Origin: Portulaca oleracea
Lineage: Eukaryota > Streptophyta > Magnoliopsida > Caryophyllales > Portulacaceae
Direction: 5' to 3'
DNA: 64,000 nt
NCBI GenBank assembly: GCA_029582165.1
Contig: CM055870.1
Coordinates: 5,637,832 to 5,701,831 of the forward strand
The notes under the pieces are model-generated. The model ran no database searches, was not told the origin of the DNA, and was given only the letters and a program-made list of their open reading frames with translations. Of the stretch, positions 23,408 to 33,512 are shown piece by piece. Positions within the stretch are counted from its first letter, which is position 1. The number at the start of each line of letters is the position of its first letter. Position numbers and translations under genes: made by a program.

Positions 23408-23666
23408 GGTCCTGTTCTTTTATAGGTACAGCGTGGTATTGCAACTCACTATATTATCCTATATTCTTCAACACTTCACTTACCACAATTATTATCAGTA
23501 TATTTCTTCATTTTTCTCCTCTACTTTTTACATTCTCTCTCCTCACCTACCAGATCAACCACACTTTTTACAAGTTTTGTCATACAATTCCACACCTTAT
23601 TACTGTACTTTTCACAATTTCACCATAAAATTTCGCATCTTACGAATCGGACAAAAGAACATGGCC
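23408..23666. mobile_element. Tourist/PIF-type MITE, copy 3
   Basis: Left GGTCCTGTTCTTTTATAGGT and complement of the right GGCCATGTTCTTTTGTCCGA; TTA at 23405-23407 and 23667-23669. Same family and orientation as copy 2. Confidence 0.8.
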
Positions 23667-24373
23667 TTAAAATACCTTTTGAATAACATTTATGTTTATC
23701 TTGTGTTCTAAAAGTAGAATCTAACGAGTAATACACGGTAAATCATGTATGTTTGTATGCAGTACAAAAGACATAAATACTATTTCACTTTCCGTCCAAC
23801 CACGGGCGATATGTTTCATCATTAAAACTAATTGAAATTTAAAAGCAAAATTTAGTCTTAATAGCCCGAATTGAAACTTTAAATGTTAAAATTGAAAAAT
23901 AAAATTCAAGTTAAACGTTGTGGATCAAACTTTTATAATATAATAAGGTGTATTAAAAAAGGTTTAACTATGAATTTTAAGTTCAATTTTTTTTTTCATC
24001 TCATAACAATATAATTCATGTCATTTTTTGGAAAATGATTTTTCCTCCTATGGATCTACCAAACAAGAAAAGCTTGACATAAAGTAATTTATTCTTGAAA
24101 AATAATTTCCTTAAAAACATTTTCTTTCTTATCCAACCAAACACACTCATATATAAATTGAAAATCGAAAAAAATTGTAACCGGTATAAAACCTTAGGCC
24201 CACTTTTTATGCTTAGTTAATGTCCATGTACTTTGTTTACAAACATTAAGCCTATAGAAAGTGGCAGTGTGAGCAACGTGGCGAATTTGTTATATGAGGC
24301 TTTTTGAGTTCACTTTTTACATTGTAGCATTTGTATGTCTAATAGTATTTAACTGTTTTTTGTGGTGGTGGTG
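23667..24373. other. Intergenic DNA, no gene seen
   Basis: AT-rich. 24015-24150 contains TTTTTGGAAAATGATTTTTC and CCAACCAAACACACTC, reminiscent of an old hAT or PIF MITE without clear ends. Confidence 0.35.
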
Positions 24374-24378
24374 TAGCA

Positions 24379-24556
24379 TGTTGGGGAGAGCCAAGGAGGG
24401 AGCCCACTTCAACCAAGGCCCATGGTATACAAGTTAAGTGAGGTTCCATCTTAAAATCAATTGGTGTTTTGAGGAGTAACCCACTTGACCTATATACCAG
24501 CTGCTTTCTCTTTATTTTTTCGATGTGGGACATTTACTCATGGGTGAATCCCAACA
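24379..24556 (-). repeat. 3' LTR of the TRIM
   Basis: 178 bp, TG...CA ended, matching 24876-25053 with about a dozen differences by eye. Carries TGTCCCACATCGAAAA (minus strand) and a TATA-like TATATAGGTC. Confidence 0.9.
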
Positions 24557-24875
24557 ATCTTCCCCTTGATCGGAAGCCTCTTTTTGCCCAAGGTTTCAAG
24601 TCACCATCAGGAGCCCATCATAGCCGCACCTTACTCTACAGAGCCGCCACCCTACTCCACTTCAGTCTCATGCCACCACTCTGTCTCAAGAGTTCCAGCC
24701 GCGCGTGCACCTTACTCCACAAAGTCGCACCCTATTCCACCCGAGTCTCATGCCACCACTCTGAGCATTCAGTAGACCCAGCCGAGCACGCGGTATGGTC
24801 TCTGCTCCTGTCCAGGGTGATCTTCCTGCACCTTGCTTGCGCCCAGCCGAACGAACCATCAGCTCTGATACCACT

Positions 24876-25053
24876 TGTTGGGGAGATCCAAGGAGGGAGC
24901 CCACTTCAACCAAGGTCCATGGTACACAAGTTAAGTGAGGTTCCATCTTAAAACCAATTGGTGTTAAGAGGAGTAACCCACTTGACTTATATACCATGTG
25001 CTTTCTCTTTACTTTTTCGATGTGGGACATTTACTCATGGGTGAATCCCAACA
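24876..25053 (-). repeat. 5' LTR of the TRIM
   Basis: 178 bp. The primer-binding site abuts its inner end, which sets the orientation. The minus-strand TATATAAGTC is the probable TATA box. Confidence 0.9.
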
Positions 25054-25058
25054 TAGCA

Positions 25059-26523
25059 TTTTGTGGAGATGTTACTGCAATTTGTACCAAGCTACTTCAG
25101 GCAATAATTTGTATATATTTTCAACTCGTTATAGTCTTTGAATGATAAAAGGAAAACCTACTGATAATTCGAGATCATGATCAGGTTAAATATGATTAAG
25201 TATGATTATCTATGAAAGTCTTGTCAAAGTCTAAACAAATCTATAATGTTGTTCATTACAAACATTCACATGCTTTATTTTGTTGAGCCTCGGCCGAGCT
25301 TCACGTGCCTTTTTTTTTGGGCGGTCAAGTAAGCTTCACATGATATTCATCTTCGGTGTTTTTCTTTTTCTTTTTACATTTGACCATTAATGTGGTCATT
25401 TAGAGGCTTTAGAAGTAATAAAAGGTTAAATAATTATGTACTCCCCATCCTTTTTTAAGTGCCATTTGTAGCTGATTGGAAAAAAAACAATATCACAGAT
25501 CAAATACTATACGGTAGTTAGTAAGAAATTTACATAAATATTTTCCATTAAAGTTAACTATTGAGGTTTTATTCAATGAACATTTTGGGTAAAATAAGAA
25601 AAATAGTAATCAATATGTGTTACTGAAATAATAAATTGACAGATAATTTGAAACGAAAAAAGTTACAATCCAAGAAAAATGTGAATATGCCTGCCCCTTC
25701 AGGTTTGTGACATTTATAAATACAACTCTGATATATTTAAACTAATTTTTACCCACCCTAAGTTGTTAAACCAATTTTCGGTGATTGTGTGTTTTACGAT
25801 AAAATTTGTTTGCTGAATTGACGATAATTTTAATAACCAAATTCCATTACATATCATACATTTATAGACAAAATTGATACATTTACCAAAAAAATAGTTA
25901 AATAAAATTGGTTCAAAAGTTTATGGTGGATAAATATTAACATATCATGATTAGATTGATAAATGTCATAAACCTAAAAGGAGTGTATGCAAATTTTCCA
26001 CTATCTAGTTGCTAAAAGAACATTATGCAAATAATGGTTTCTGATGTTAGTTATATGAATTATATGAACATTAGGGAGATGAGTCAGATCAAATTAAACA
26101 TAGTATACAGAACACAAAACATGTGAATTATTTTGGCTGAAGAGATTAATAATGTTATTATACCGAGTATATCCCAGAGGTTTAAGTTTTATAATACTAA
26201 GTTAGATCCTAAAGGAACAATTTCTGGGATAAATTATCTGACATGTTTGGCACATCAAAACAGCGTGCAAGTTGAGACATGCTTGTAAGTGCTTCCTGCA
26301 GATCCCTCGCAGTCGCAGCTGGTACCGGTTAGCATGGAAGACTTGTCACCCAAACAAAAAAAATAAAATAAAGGCATAACATATACGGTCAAAAATTGAC
26401 CAATTTGCTCACCTGATTCAAGCTTAATTAATTAATTGGTGTAAAAATTAAGTTTCTTCAACCAATAATGTGTTTGTACGTACTGTTTTCTTTGACACGA
26501 TTTAGTCAAAACAAGGACAGTAA
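25059..26523. other. Intergenic DNA, no gene seen
   Basis: AT-rich with no supported coding frame. 25437-25665 begins TACTCCCCATCCTTTTTTAA and ends with a decayed complement, so it is probably a worn Stowaway-like MITE. Confidence 0.4.
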
Positions 26524-26812
26524 GACTCCATTCTTTTATACGATTGGTGTAGTATGGTAATGGTGCGGTGCAATGCAGTGCACTGAAATTTGAAAAAATG
26601 TGGTTAAGTGTGGTAAATTGTGGTGAGAGTTGTGGTAAGTAGGGTAGGTGAGGAGAAAAAATGTGAAAAGTAGAGTAGAAAAGTGAAAAATGAGAAAAGT
26701 ACATAAATATATTCGTAATGGTTGTAGTGTGGTGTGGTGATGTGGTAGAAATTAAAGAGATGCGGTGTGGTATAGTACCGCACCACGACCTATCATATAA
26801 AAGAACAAAGCC
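26524..26812. mobile_element. Tourist/PIF-type MITE, copy 4
   Basis: Left GACTCCATTCTTTTATACGA and complement of the right GGCTTTGTTCTTTTATATGA, flanked by TAA at 26521-26523 and 26813-26815. 289 bp, GTGGTG-rich interior like copy 1. Minus-strand open frames through it are not genes. Confidence 0.78.
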
Positions 26813-27420
26813 TAAACTAGTAAAGTGCACAAAATATGTATATATGAATCGAATTAATGTTTGAAAAGGGTGAATTCATTTTTTATTGAAGGTGAATTAA
26901 TATATATTTAATATACGAGGTATATGTTTAAAAGGGGAATAAAAATAGTTAACATAACCTTAGTACTGCAATTAAAGACCTTACATTCGATGTTTCGAAC
27001 AAAAAGGCTGATATACTGTATAAATTAAAACACGAAATTTTTCATTAATCATATACCACCCTTTTATAAAATTTTACATTTACGGTATATCTATGAATTG
27101 GTGACTGTATTATTGAAAATTGTAATTTGTGCCCAACTTGCCTTTGGCAATTATTAATAAGAAAAGATATAATTTAACCATTAACAAGTTCTAACATGCA
27201 AATGCAACGAACAACATCGCCAGTCTAGTCCTTATTAGGCTATAATCGAATTAGAAGTGACCTGATTGACTTGCGAGAGCTGTTTGAATTTGACTCGGTC
27301 AAAGTTCGGTTTGAACGTGATTCGAGCGATGCTAGGCTCAAATGTCTATCAATATTCAAGATATGGAGTCTAGGTGCTCAACAAGAACTCGGCTCTATTA
27401 GACTTGTTTAAGTACTTTAG

Positions 27421-27672
27421 CACTCCCTTTATTTCATGTTATTGATCGTCTTGAAATTGTGTCACTCAAATATTAAGAATTTTGACTATTAATTTTTCAA
27501 CAAATATAATCATTTGTTAAGTATATTATTACTATTGGATTCGTAATGAAAAATATTATCATAACAATATAAAATTATAATTATTAATAAAATACTATAA
27601 GAAAAATTATTCGTCAAAATTATTATTTAAACCGTGAAAATCTGCTCATAGACTAATAACATGGAATGAAGA
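27421..27672. mobile_element. Worn Stowaway-like MITE
   Basis: Left CACTCCCTTTATTTCATGTT and an interior typical of the family (GGATTCGTAATGAAAAATAT). The right end has decayed to GACTAATAACATGGAATGAA. Confidence 0.5.
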
Positions 27673-27804
27673 GTGTAAGAAGCACAACTCCCAATGGAAC
27701 CAAGGGAGTAACATTACACATATCTAACGCGAAACAAACGGTGCAACTGACTGACTATCTAAATTTGGTCATTCTCGACAGTAACTGTGAGATGGAATTA
27801 GGGA

Positions 27805-28680
27805 AGGGTGATGATACGTACGAGTCTTGCCCCAATATACTCTTTAGGTGTCTTGCTCTTTACCAAATTTATATTTTTTATGATTTTGACGCTATTTTTT
27901 TAATAGTAAATATTAATTATCAATTATAAGAAGCTTCGGCTGTACATGCTGCACCAATGTAATGAGCACAAATGATTCCCTAATCGGACCAAACCCTTAT
28001 GTTAAGTTTGTTTTAAGCATTTTTTTGAATATAAAAAATAATGGATAAATGTATAGTTTATACAATTTATATGTGATATTATAGTTATTGAATTCAATCA
28101 TGTCATCTAATTTCATTTTAATATGTAATAATATAGTTTTCATGATAGGGTACGTAAAACACTTAAAATGTGTCTTGTCCCAAGACTCATATCATTTTCG
28201 TTTAGGGAATAGGAATTCAATAAAATTGTGTACGAAGACAGAGTGAGGAGATTTTTTGTGAAAAAAACCTTTAACCACTTCATATTTTCCGAATAGATTG
28301 AACATGAATTAATGGGTGATGATCATATATAGGAGTCTAACCCAAGACATTTTTTAAGTGTCTTACTCTTCACCAAAGTTGTATTTATTATGATTTCCGA
28401 CTCTATTCTTTTTCAATATTAAGTATTGTTTATCAATTATAAGAAGCTTTGGACGCGTTGGCTACACCAACGAAAACATATGACACCCTAATCAAATCAA
28501 TTTCATCCGTTAAAAGTATTTTACACATTTTTCAAAAACCTAAAAAATAATGGATAAAACAGTCATTTTATGTCATTTATATACAATGTTTATAGCTATA
28601 ATTCGATTATATTATTTTATGTCAATTTATAATTATGTAATAAATATGATTTTTATTTATCACAAAATTAGGAAAGAACA
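27805..28680. repeat. Diverged tandem duplication, unit about 520 bp
   Basis: 27820-28140 and 28335-28670 share an ordered series of matches: TCTTGCTCTTTACCAAA against TCTTACTCTTCACCAAA, ATCAATTATAAGAAGCTT against TATCAATTATAAGAAGCTTT, and AAAAATAATGGATAAA in both. No clear coding frame. Confidence 0.55.
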
Positions 28681-28704
28681 CACCTCCCAATAAAAAGTGT
28701 CTTA

Positions 28705-28932
28705 GGCCCTGTCAAATTTATGGGTAAATGCAATTTACCCAAATTTACCAGTTTTTACCTAAATTTACCAAAATTTACCGAAAATTACCAAACTTAAAAA
28801 AATAAAAAAAAATTAATTTTGACATATAGACATCAATTTGCCAAAAGTTACCAGAATTTACCAAAAATTACCAAAAATTACTAAAATTTAACTTTTACCC
28901 AACTATTTTTTACCCATGAATTTGGCAGGGCC
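28705..28932. mobile_element. Tourist-type MITE with TTTACC-repeat interior
   Basis: Left GGCCCTGTCAAATTTATGGG and complement of the right GGCCCTGCCAAATTCATGGG, with TTA at 28702-28704 and 28933-28935. 228 bp. The interior is made of imperfect AATTTACCAAAAATTACC units. Confidence 0.85.
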
Positions 28933-29246
28933 TTATGCTGATGAAAACAGCTTATGGGCAATGAATCACGGGATCTCCAGCTTGAAATATTCAGATACAG
29001 TTAGCATGCAGACTACATACTCATGCAGTAGCACTACATCACATACCGTCACATATACTAACAATTCAACTGCATAATAATCAAGCAGGCATTGTAGGGG
29101 GCACTTTCTGCATTCCCCAATCTGTCATGTTTCCCTGCACATTTTCTGCGCCAGATATTCAAGTTGCTCTAGCTATTACTATATTCCCATAACAAAATTT
29201 TATATTAAATCATATCTTCTTCTTCTAAAAGAAATGTCGTGATGAG

Positions 29247-29672
29247 CGAGTTTTCGAACAAAAATGTCACTCAATTCTTTATATTAGTTAAGAATATCAT
29301 TTATCTTTAAAATATGTCAAAGGTATCAGTCAACTTTAGAGAAAAGACAAAAATGTCACTCAACTATTTATATTAGTTAAAAGTATCATATATCTTTAAA
29401 ATCTGTCAAAAGTACTACTCAAATCACAAAAAAAAGTCAAAAATATCACTCAACTTTCCAAAAAGTCAACAAGTTAAAAATGTTATAGAAGGTAACAATG
29501 ACATTTATTAACTTTTTTGAAAGCTGAGTGACATTTTTTAGTTTTTATAAAGTTGAGTAACATTTTTTTTTATTTTTTTGGATAGTTGAATACCATTAAT
29601 GACAGTTTTTAAATGTCAGTGATATTTTTAGCTAAAATAAAAAGTTGAGTGATATTTTTATTCAAAGACTCG
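29247..29672. mobile_element. Foldback element built of AAAATGTCACTCAACT repeats
   Basis: Left CGAGTTTTCGAACAAAAATG and complement of the right CGAGTCTTTGAATAAAAATA. Each arm holds several copies of a unit containing TGTCACTCAACTTT or its complement. Flanks CGTGATGAG and ATAATGAAG are only a weak duplication match. Confidence 0.5.
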
Positions 29673-30345
29673 ATAATGAAGTTGTAAGTTGTAACATGCT
29701 AAGGTAGGGTGATAAGGGGAAAAAAAACCAATAGTTAAAATGAGGTAAATTATATTATTACATACATTTCCACATACCAATGCAGGCCATTACTAAGGAA
29801 GTACGTAGAGCCATATATTTAAATTGGACAGTTTCTCCTGGATTTAATCTGCATGAATATATACTATTATATTAGAAAATATGTTTGTTTGTATGTGAAA
29901 TTAAACATGTATTATTGGTCCAGCAGTCATGAGTCGTGATCAACTAGCTCATTGGTTTCTATTTCTCCATGTTTCCAGCTCTTCTTTGGCTGTTCATCCT
30001 ATTCACTTTGTGACTTTTGAGACTGTCAAAAGGGTTTCCTTTTCAATATCCCACTATTATTATTTATGAATATATGTAGTATATGATTCATGTGTGTGAA
30101 ATAAGAGCATTCATTCTCCTTATTTTAATTTATCTTTTTACAACTGCGTTGGATAGAAAATTATATCTGTACAAAGAAGGTGGCAAAAGTAGAGGATTGT
30201 TCGTTAGATCTTATTAGTTTTCTATTTAATTTATTAATTTTAGAATATTTCTTTAGATTGTTAAGTTAGTTATTCACTGGGTCTTTGCTACAGGTTGTAT
30301 ATCTTGTAAGGTATCGAGTTGGGAAAAGGTTGTAACACAAAGAAG

Positions 30346-31869
30346 GGGTTTTTTGCTTTTTGGACCCTGTATTTTGGGGTATTTACATTATGGACCCCCA
30401 TGTTTCAAAGTTTGCAATTTAAACCCTGTACTTTGATTCCGGCAACACTCTGGACATAACTAGAGGGGTCCGGTCAAAAGAGGCCCTTATTGTAGTTTGA
30501 ACGATTTTTCTTTCCAAAATTGCCCCTAGATTATTTTTGAACTGCCGAAGTTACCCTTCAATTTAGTCAAACATTTCCACGCCCCTCACTCACCTCTCTC
30601 TCCTCTGCTTGCTCAACAATGGCTCCGAAGATGGCTCCGCATTTTCCCTCAATTCCTTTTTCTGGTAATAACAAGATCTTGTGAAATCCCAACTCAGAAG
30701 CAAGCAATACTCAGTTACAATCAGGATGAAATACTTGACTTCTGTCATGCCAAAACTCAACCAATCCAACTCGATTTGCCAAATATTTCACCAAGCAATC
30801 TGATTCACTGATGAATAAACAACAATTACAAGAACTACAAACCTAATTCCGAAATGAAAGCAATATCAAATCTCTCTTACACATTTAGGCGGGTGGAGAG
30901 CAAATTTGGTAAGTCGAGCAGCACCTTCAAATTGAAAAATCACATTTACCATGATAATTATAAGTTCATCCTTTAGCAATGGGTTTGTGTTTGATTTTGT
31001 TTCGGTAAATTTAGCAAATCCGTTAAAAAATCAGGATGAATGTGAATTTGTTTCGGTAAATTGAAAAATCACAAACTTTTAATGTCTAAATTTGCGTCGC
31101 CATTGTTACTGCAAAAAGGCAACAAATCACATTCATCCTTCAAATTCAATGCTTACCGAACTAGTATCTAACACTAGCAATCTGCCTGCTTGATTGAGCC
31201 CTTTTTGTTGAGTGATCGATGAATTGGGGGCTACTGCTATTTGGGTTTTCTGGGTTTTGCATTTATTGTAATGGGTTTGTGTTTGATTTTGTTTCGGTGC
31301 GCGATTTCCCCCTTTGAAGCTCTGATTCAACTGCTACAACTAAGATGTATTAATGGGATGGGAATTCAAGGACCCATTTAGCTGTGACAATGATATGTTG
31401 ATTCCAAGCCAAGCAACTGTTGGAAATCCTGGTTTTCCTGATATGGGTTTTGCAGAAGAGATGTTGATTCCAAGCTCGGTTGTGGACTCGAAATGCGTAG
31501 AATCATCGCTAATTGATCTGAAATTGGGAGGATTTGGGAATAAACCCAATTCAGATTCATCCAGAACTGCCCCGATTTCATCTTCATCGGAGTCCCAGGA
31601 CTGCCTAAGAGAAAGAATCAGAGAGATAGAGGGAGAAAGAGGAGGGAGACGGGGAAGAAGAAGGAAAAGGAAAAGGAAACAAGAGAGAGAAATGAATAAA
31701 TGGCATAAGGGCAAATCGGTCAGTTCACTAGGCAAATCGGAGCCCAACTTAAGTTTGGGCTAAATTTTTTTGGCCCATATTATATAGGGTTCAAATTGCA
31801 AACTTTGAAACATGGGGGTCCATAATGTAAATACCCCCAAAATACAGGGTCCAAAAAGCAAAAAACCCC
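30346..31869. mobile_element. Pack-MULE carrying an SPL6-like gene fragment
   Basis: 1.5-kb element with inverted ends of about 90 bp starting GGGTTTTTTGCTTTTTGGAC, the right end complementing to GGGGTTTTTTGCTTTTTGGA. The perfect 9-bp duplication ACAAAGAAG (30337-30345 and 31870-31878) is the Mutator-type signature. There is no transposase. The interior carries host-derived sequence: an SPL6-like exon near 31353-31600 and unidentified DNA at 30600-31330. Confidence 0.88.
31353..31763 (+). pseudogene. SPL6-like (SBP-box gene) N-terminal exon fragment inside a Pack-MULE
   Basis: A 136-aa open frame starting MGWEFKDPFSCDNDMLIPSQ. It includes VGNPGFPDMGF and SSLIDLKLGGFGN, which I recognise as the conserved N-terminal region of SPL6-type SQUAMOSA promoter-binding-like proteins; the family motif is usually SLIDLKLGRF. 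The zinc-binding SBP DNA-binding domain is absent. After about residue 85 the frame turns into an Arg/Lys/Glu-rich tail (GGRRGRRRKRKRKQ) that does not fit the family, so this is a chimeric fragment. Whether it is transcribed cannot be told from sequence. Confidence 0.7.
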
Positions 31870-31878
31870 ACAAAGAAG

Positions 31879-33507
31879 TTGACAAAGAGTTTCTAAGAGC
31901 ACCAACAATTTCTACTATGCATGGTTATTAATGTAAATGGATATAAAATGATGTTCATAATTTCTGAAGATGAAAATTTCAAACGATCTTCTTGGCCCAA
32001 AAAATGAATTGAACGATGAAAGTTATTCATCGGAGGCTTACGTTATATTAACGTTTTAAAAAAATCGTTGGTTGAAACACTGAACACTTAATGAAATACA
32101 ACTCTCTTATTCCTCTTTTATTCATGTCGGAACTATTTAAACCCTGAAGTACCCAGATCTAAGTAGTTCCAGCATGAATATAGAGTTGAATTACAGCTTT
32201 AATATTAGATTTAACCTTAGTCTTAAAGTTTGACGCTAATCGGGAGATAAATTCAAACATGAGAAAAGTTTTTTTTAACCTACAAACTTTAAAATCTTTT
32301 TTTATTCAACTCATAAATTTTAAAGTTCAAAAATAAACAATAAAAACTAAAAGTCCAAACAATAAATACTTCTATACTTTAGTGTCTAAAATGCAAATAA
32401 CCCATGATTACATAGCATGCAATAACATTTCAAGTCTCTTACTTTAATTAATATTACTTTTCCCTTTTCCTAATGTTATCACCTAGAGAGTAGCTAATCC
32501 AACTGTATGCCTTATCCAACAATTTTGGACATGTCTAGTGATTAGGGCCAAAAAAAAAAAAAAAAAAAAGGTGAACAACTTGGTGGAGGTTGATATATTC
32601 CTATTGTTATTATTGGTTGATGATCATGGGTTATGTAACTGGCATGCTGCATGCCTACCAATGGTTTAATTTAATTTGCAATATTTGGAAAAGATGATTC
32701 TTTTCTTTAACAAGTTGCAACATTTTTAAAATCATCTTGTTTTATTGGTCACATGGATTAATGAAGCCTTTTTGGAGTATGTACTTTAATTTGTTAATTT
32801 AGAAGGCCGGTTTAATTAATTAGCTCAATTAGTATTAATTATTGTGCATGCCATTATCTTGGCTTGGGGTTTGTTTCCACTTTTGAGTGGTATTATATAT
32901 TCAACTCAACTCAACAAGAATAACAAACCCAATCATATGGAAATTTGGTGTATATGCCCTTCATTTAGATGGTATTATTATTAGGACAAGTATTCTTTTT
33001 CTCTACATAAATATTCCATACATTATTGCATGATTTAACAAAATTCCTTTATTATTCCTGCAACTCATATGTAATTGTAGCCATAAGTTGTAATATATTT
33101 TAATCATGCATGTAACTGAAAATTCTTTTGGAAATTCCATTATTTTTATGTACAGAAAGTACGAGTTGAAGATTAGATTATTAGGATTTGATAATTTGAT
33201 TCTCATTAAGTATCTCTATAAAGTATAAATGGATTAAATATGATTGTACTAGACTTTCAAATCGCTTTTATCATGGAGAAGCAACGCCATTAAATGGCAT
33301 TGCTTCCTCATCTTTCATTTGGGCTTGAATAGTTGTCATGTAGCGATCTTAACTCTTTGATGTATATATTTTGAATAACAATTTTATAGGGCTCTGAACT
33401 CCTAATTCTAAATGAATTTTTGCATGTTATTTCAGACTTTGTGAATACGATTGAGCTATTTCACGTGGAAATATTATAAAAAGAGGGGGGTACGTGGGGG
33501 CAGTAAA
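31879..33507. other. Intergenic DNA, no gene seen
   Basis: AT-rich. 32550-32569 is a poly-A run. 33275-33309 is a short hairpin in which AAGCAACGCCATT faces AATGGCATTGCTT. 32085-32225 resembles the interior of the element at 48970-49525 (ATTCATGTCGGAACTATTTA and inverted TAGTTCCAGCATGAAT). Confidence 0.4.
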
Positions 33508-33512
33508 CAAGC

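Larger units (their letters stand above)
24379..25053 (-). mobile_element. Complete TRIM (miniature LTR retrotransposon)
   Basis: Two direct 178-bp terminal repeats (24379-24556 and 24876-25053), each running TGTTGGGG to CCCAACA, enclose 319 bp. The flanks carry a perfect 5-bp duplication TAGCA (24374-24378 and 25054-25058). On the minus strand the primer-binding site TGGTATCAGAGC (24862-24873), typical of initiator Met-tRNA, follows the 5' LTR after 2 nt. A purine tract AAGGGGAAGAT (24557-24567) precedes the 3' LTR. There is no coding capacity: the 160-aa plus-strand frame across the interior runs through the LTRs and is not a gene. The interior has a partly duplicated CTCATGCCACCACTCTG unit. 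Confidence 0.92.

Noticed and set aside
24469..25030. Frames of 160 aa (plus) and 114 aa (minus)
   Set aside because: They cross the LTRs and interior of the TRIM and carry no retrotransposon domain.
31340..31747. 135-aa minus-strand frame in the Pack-MULE
   Set aside because: Antisense of the SPL6-like frame; the sense frame carries the recognisable motif.
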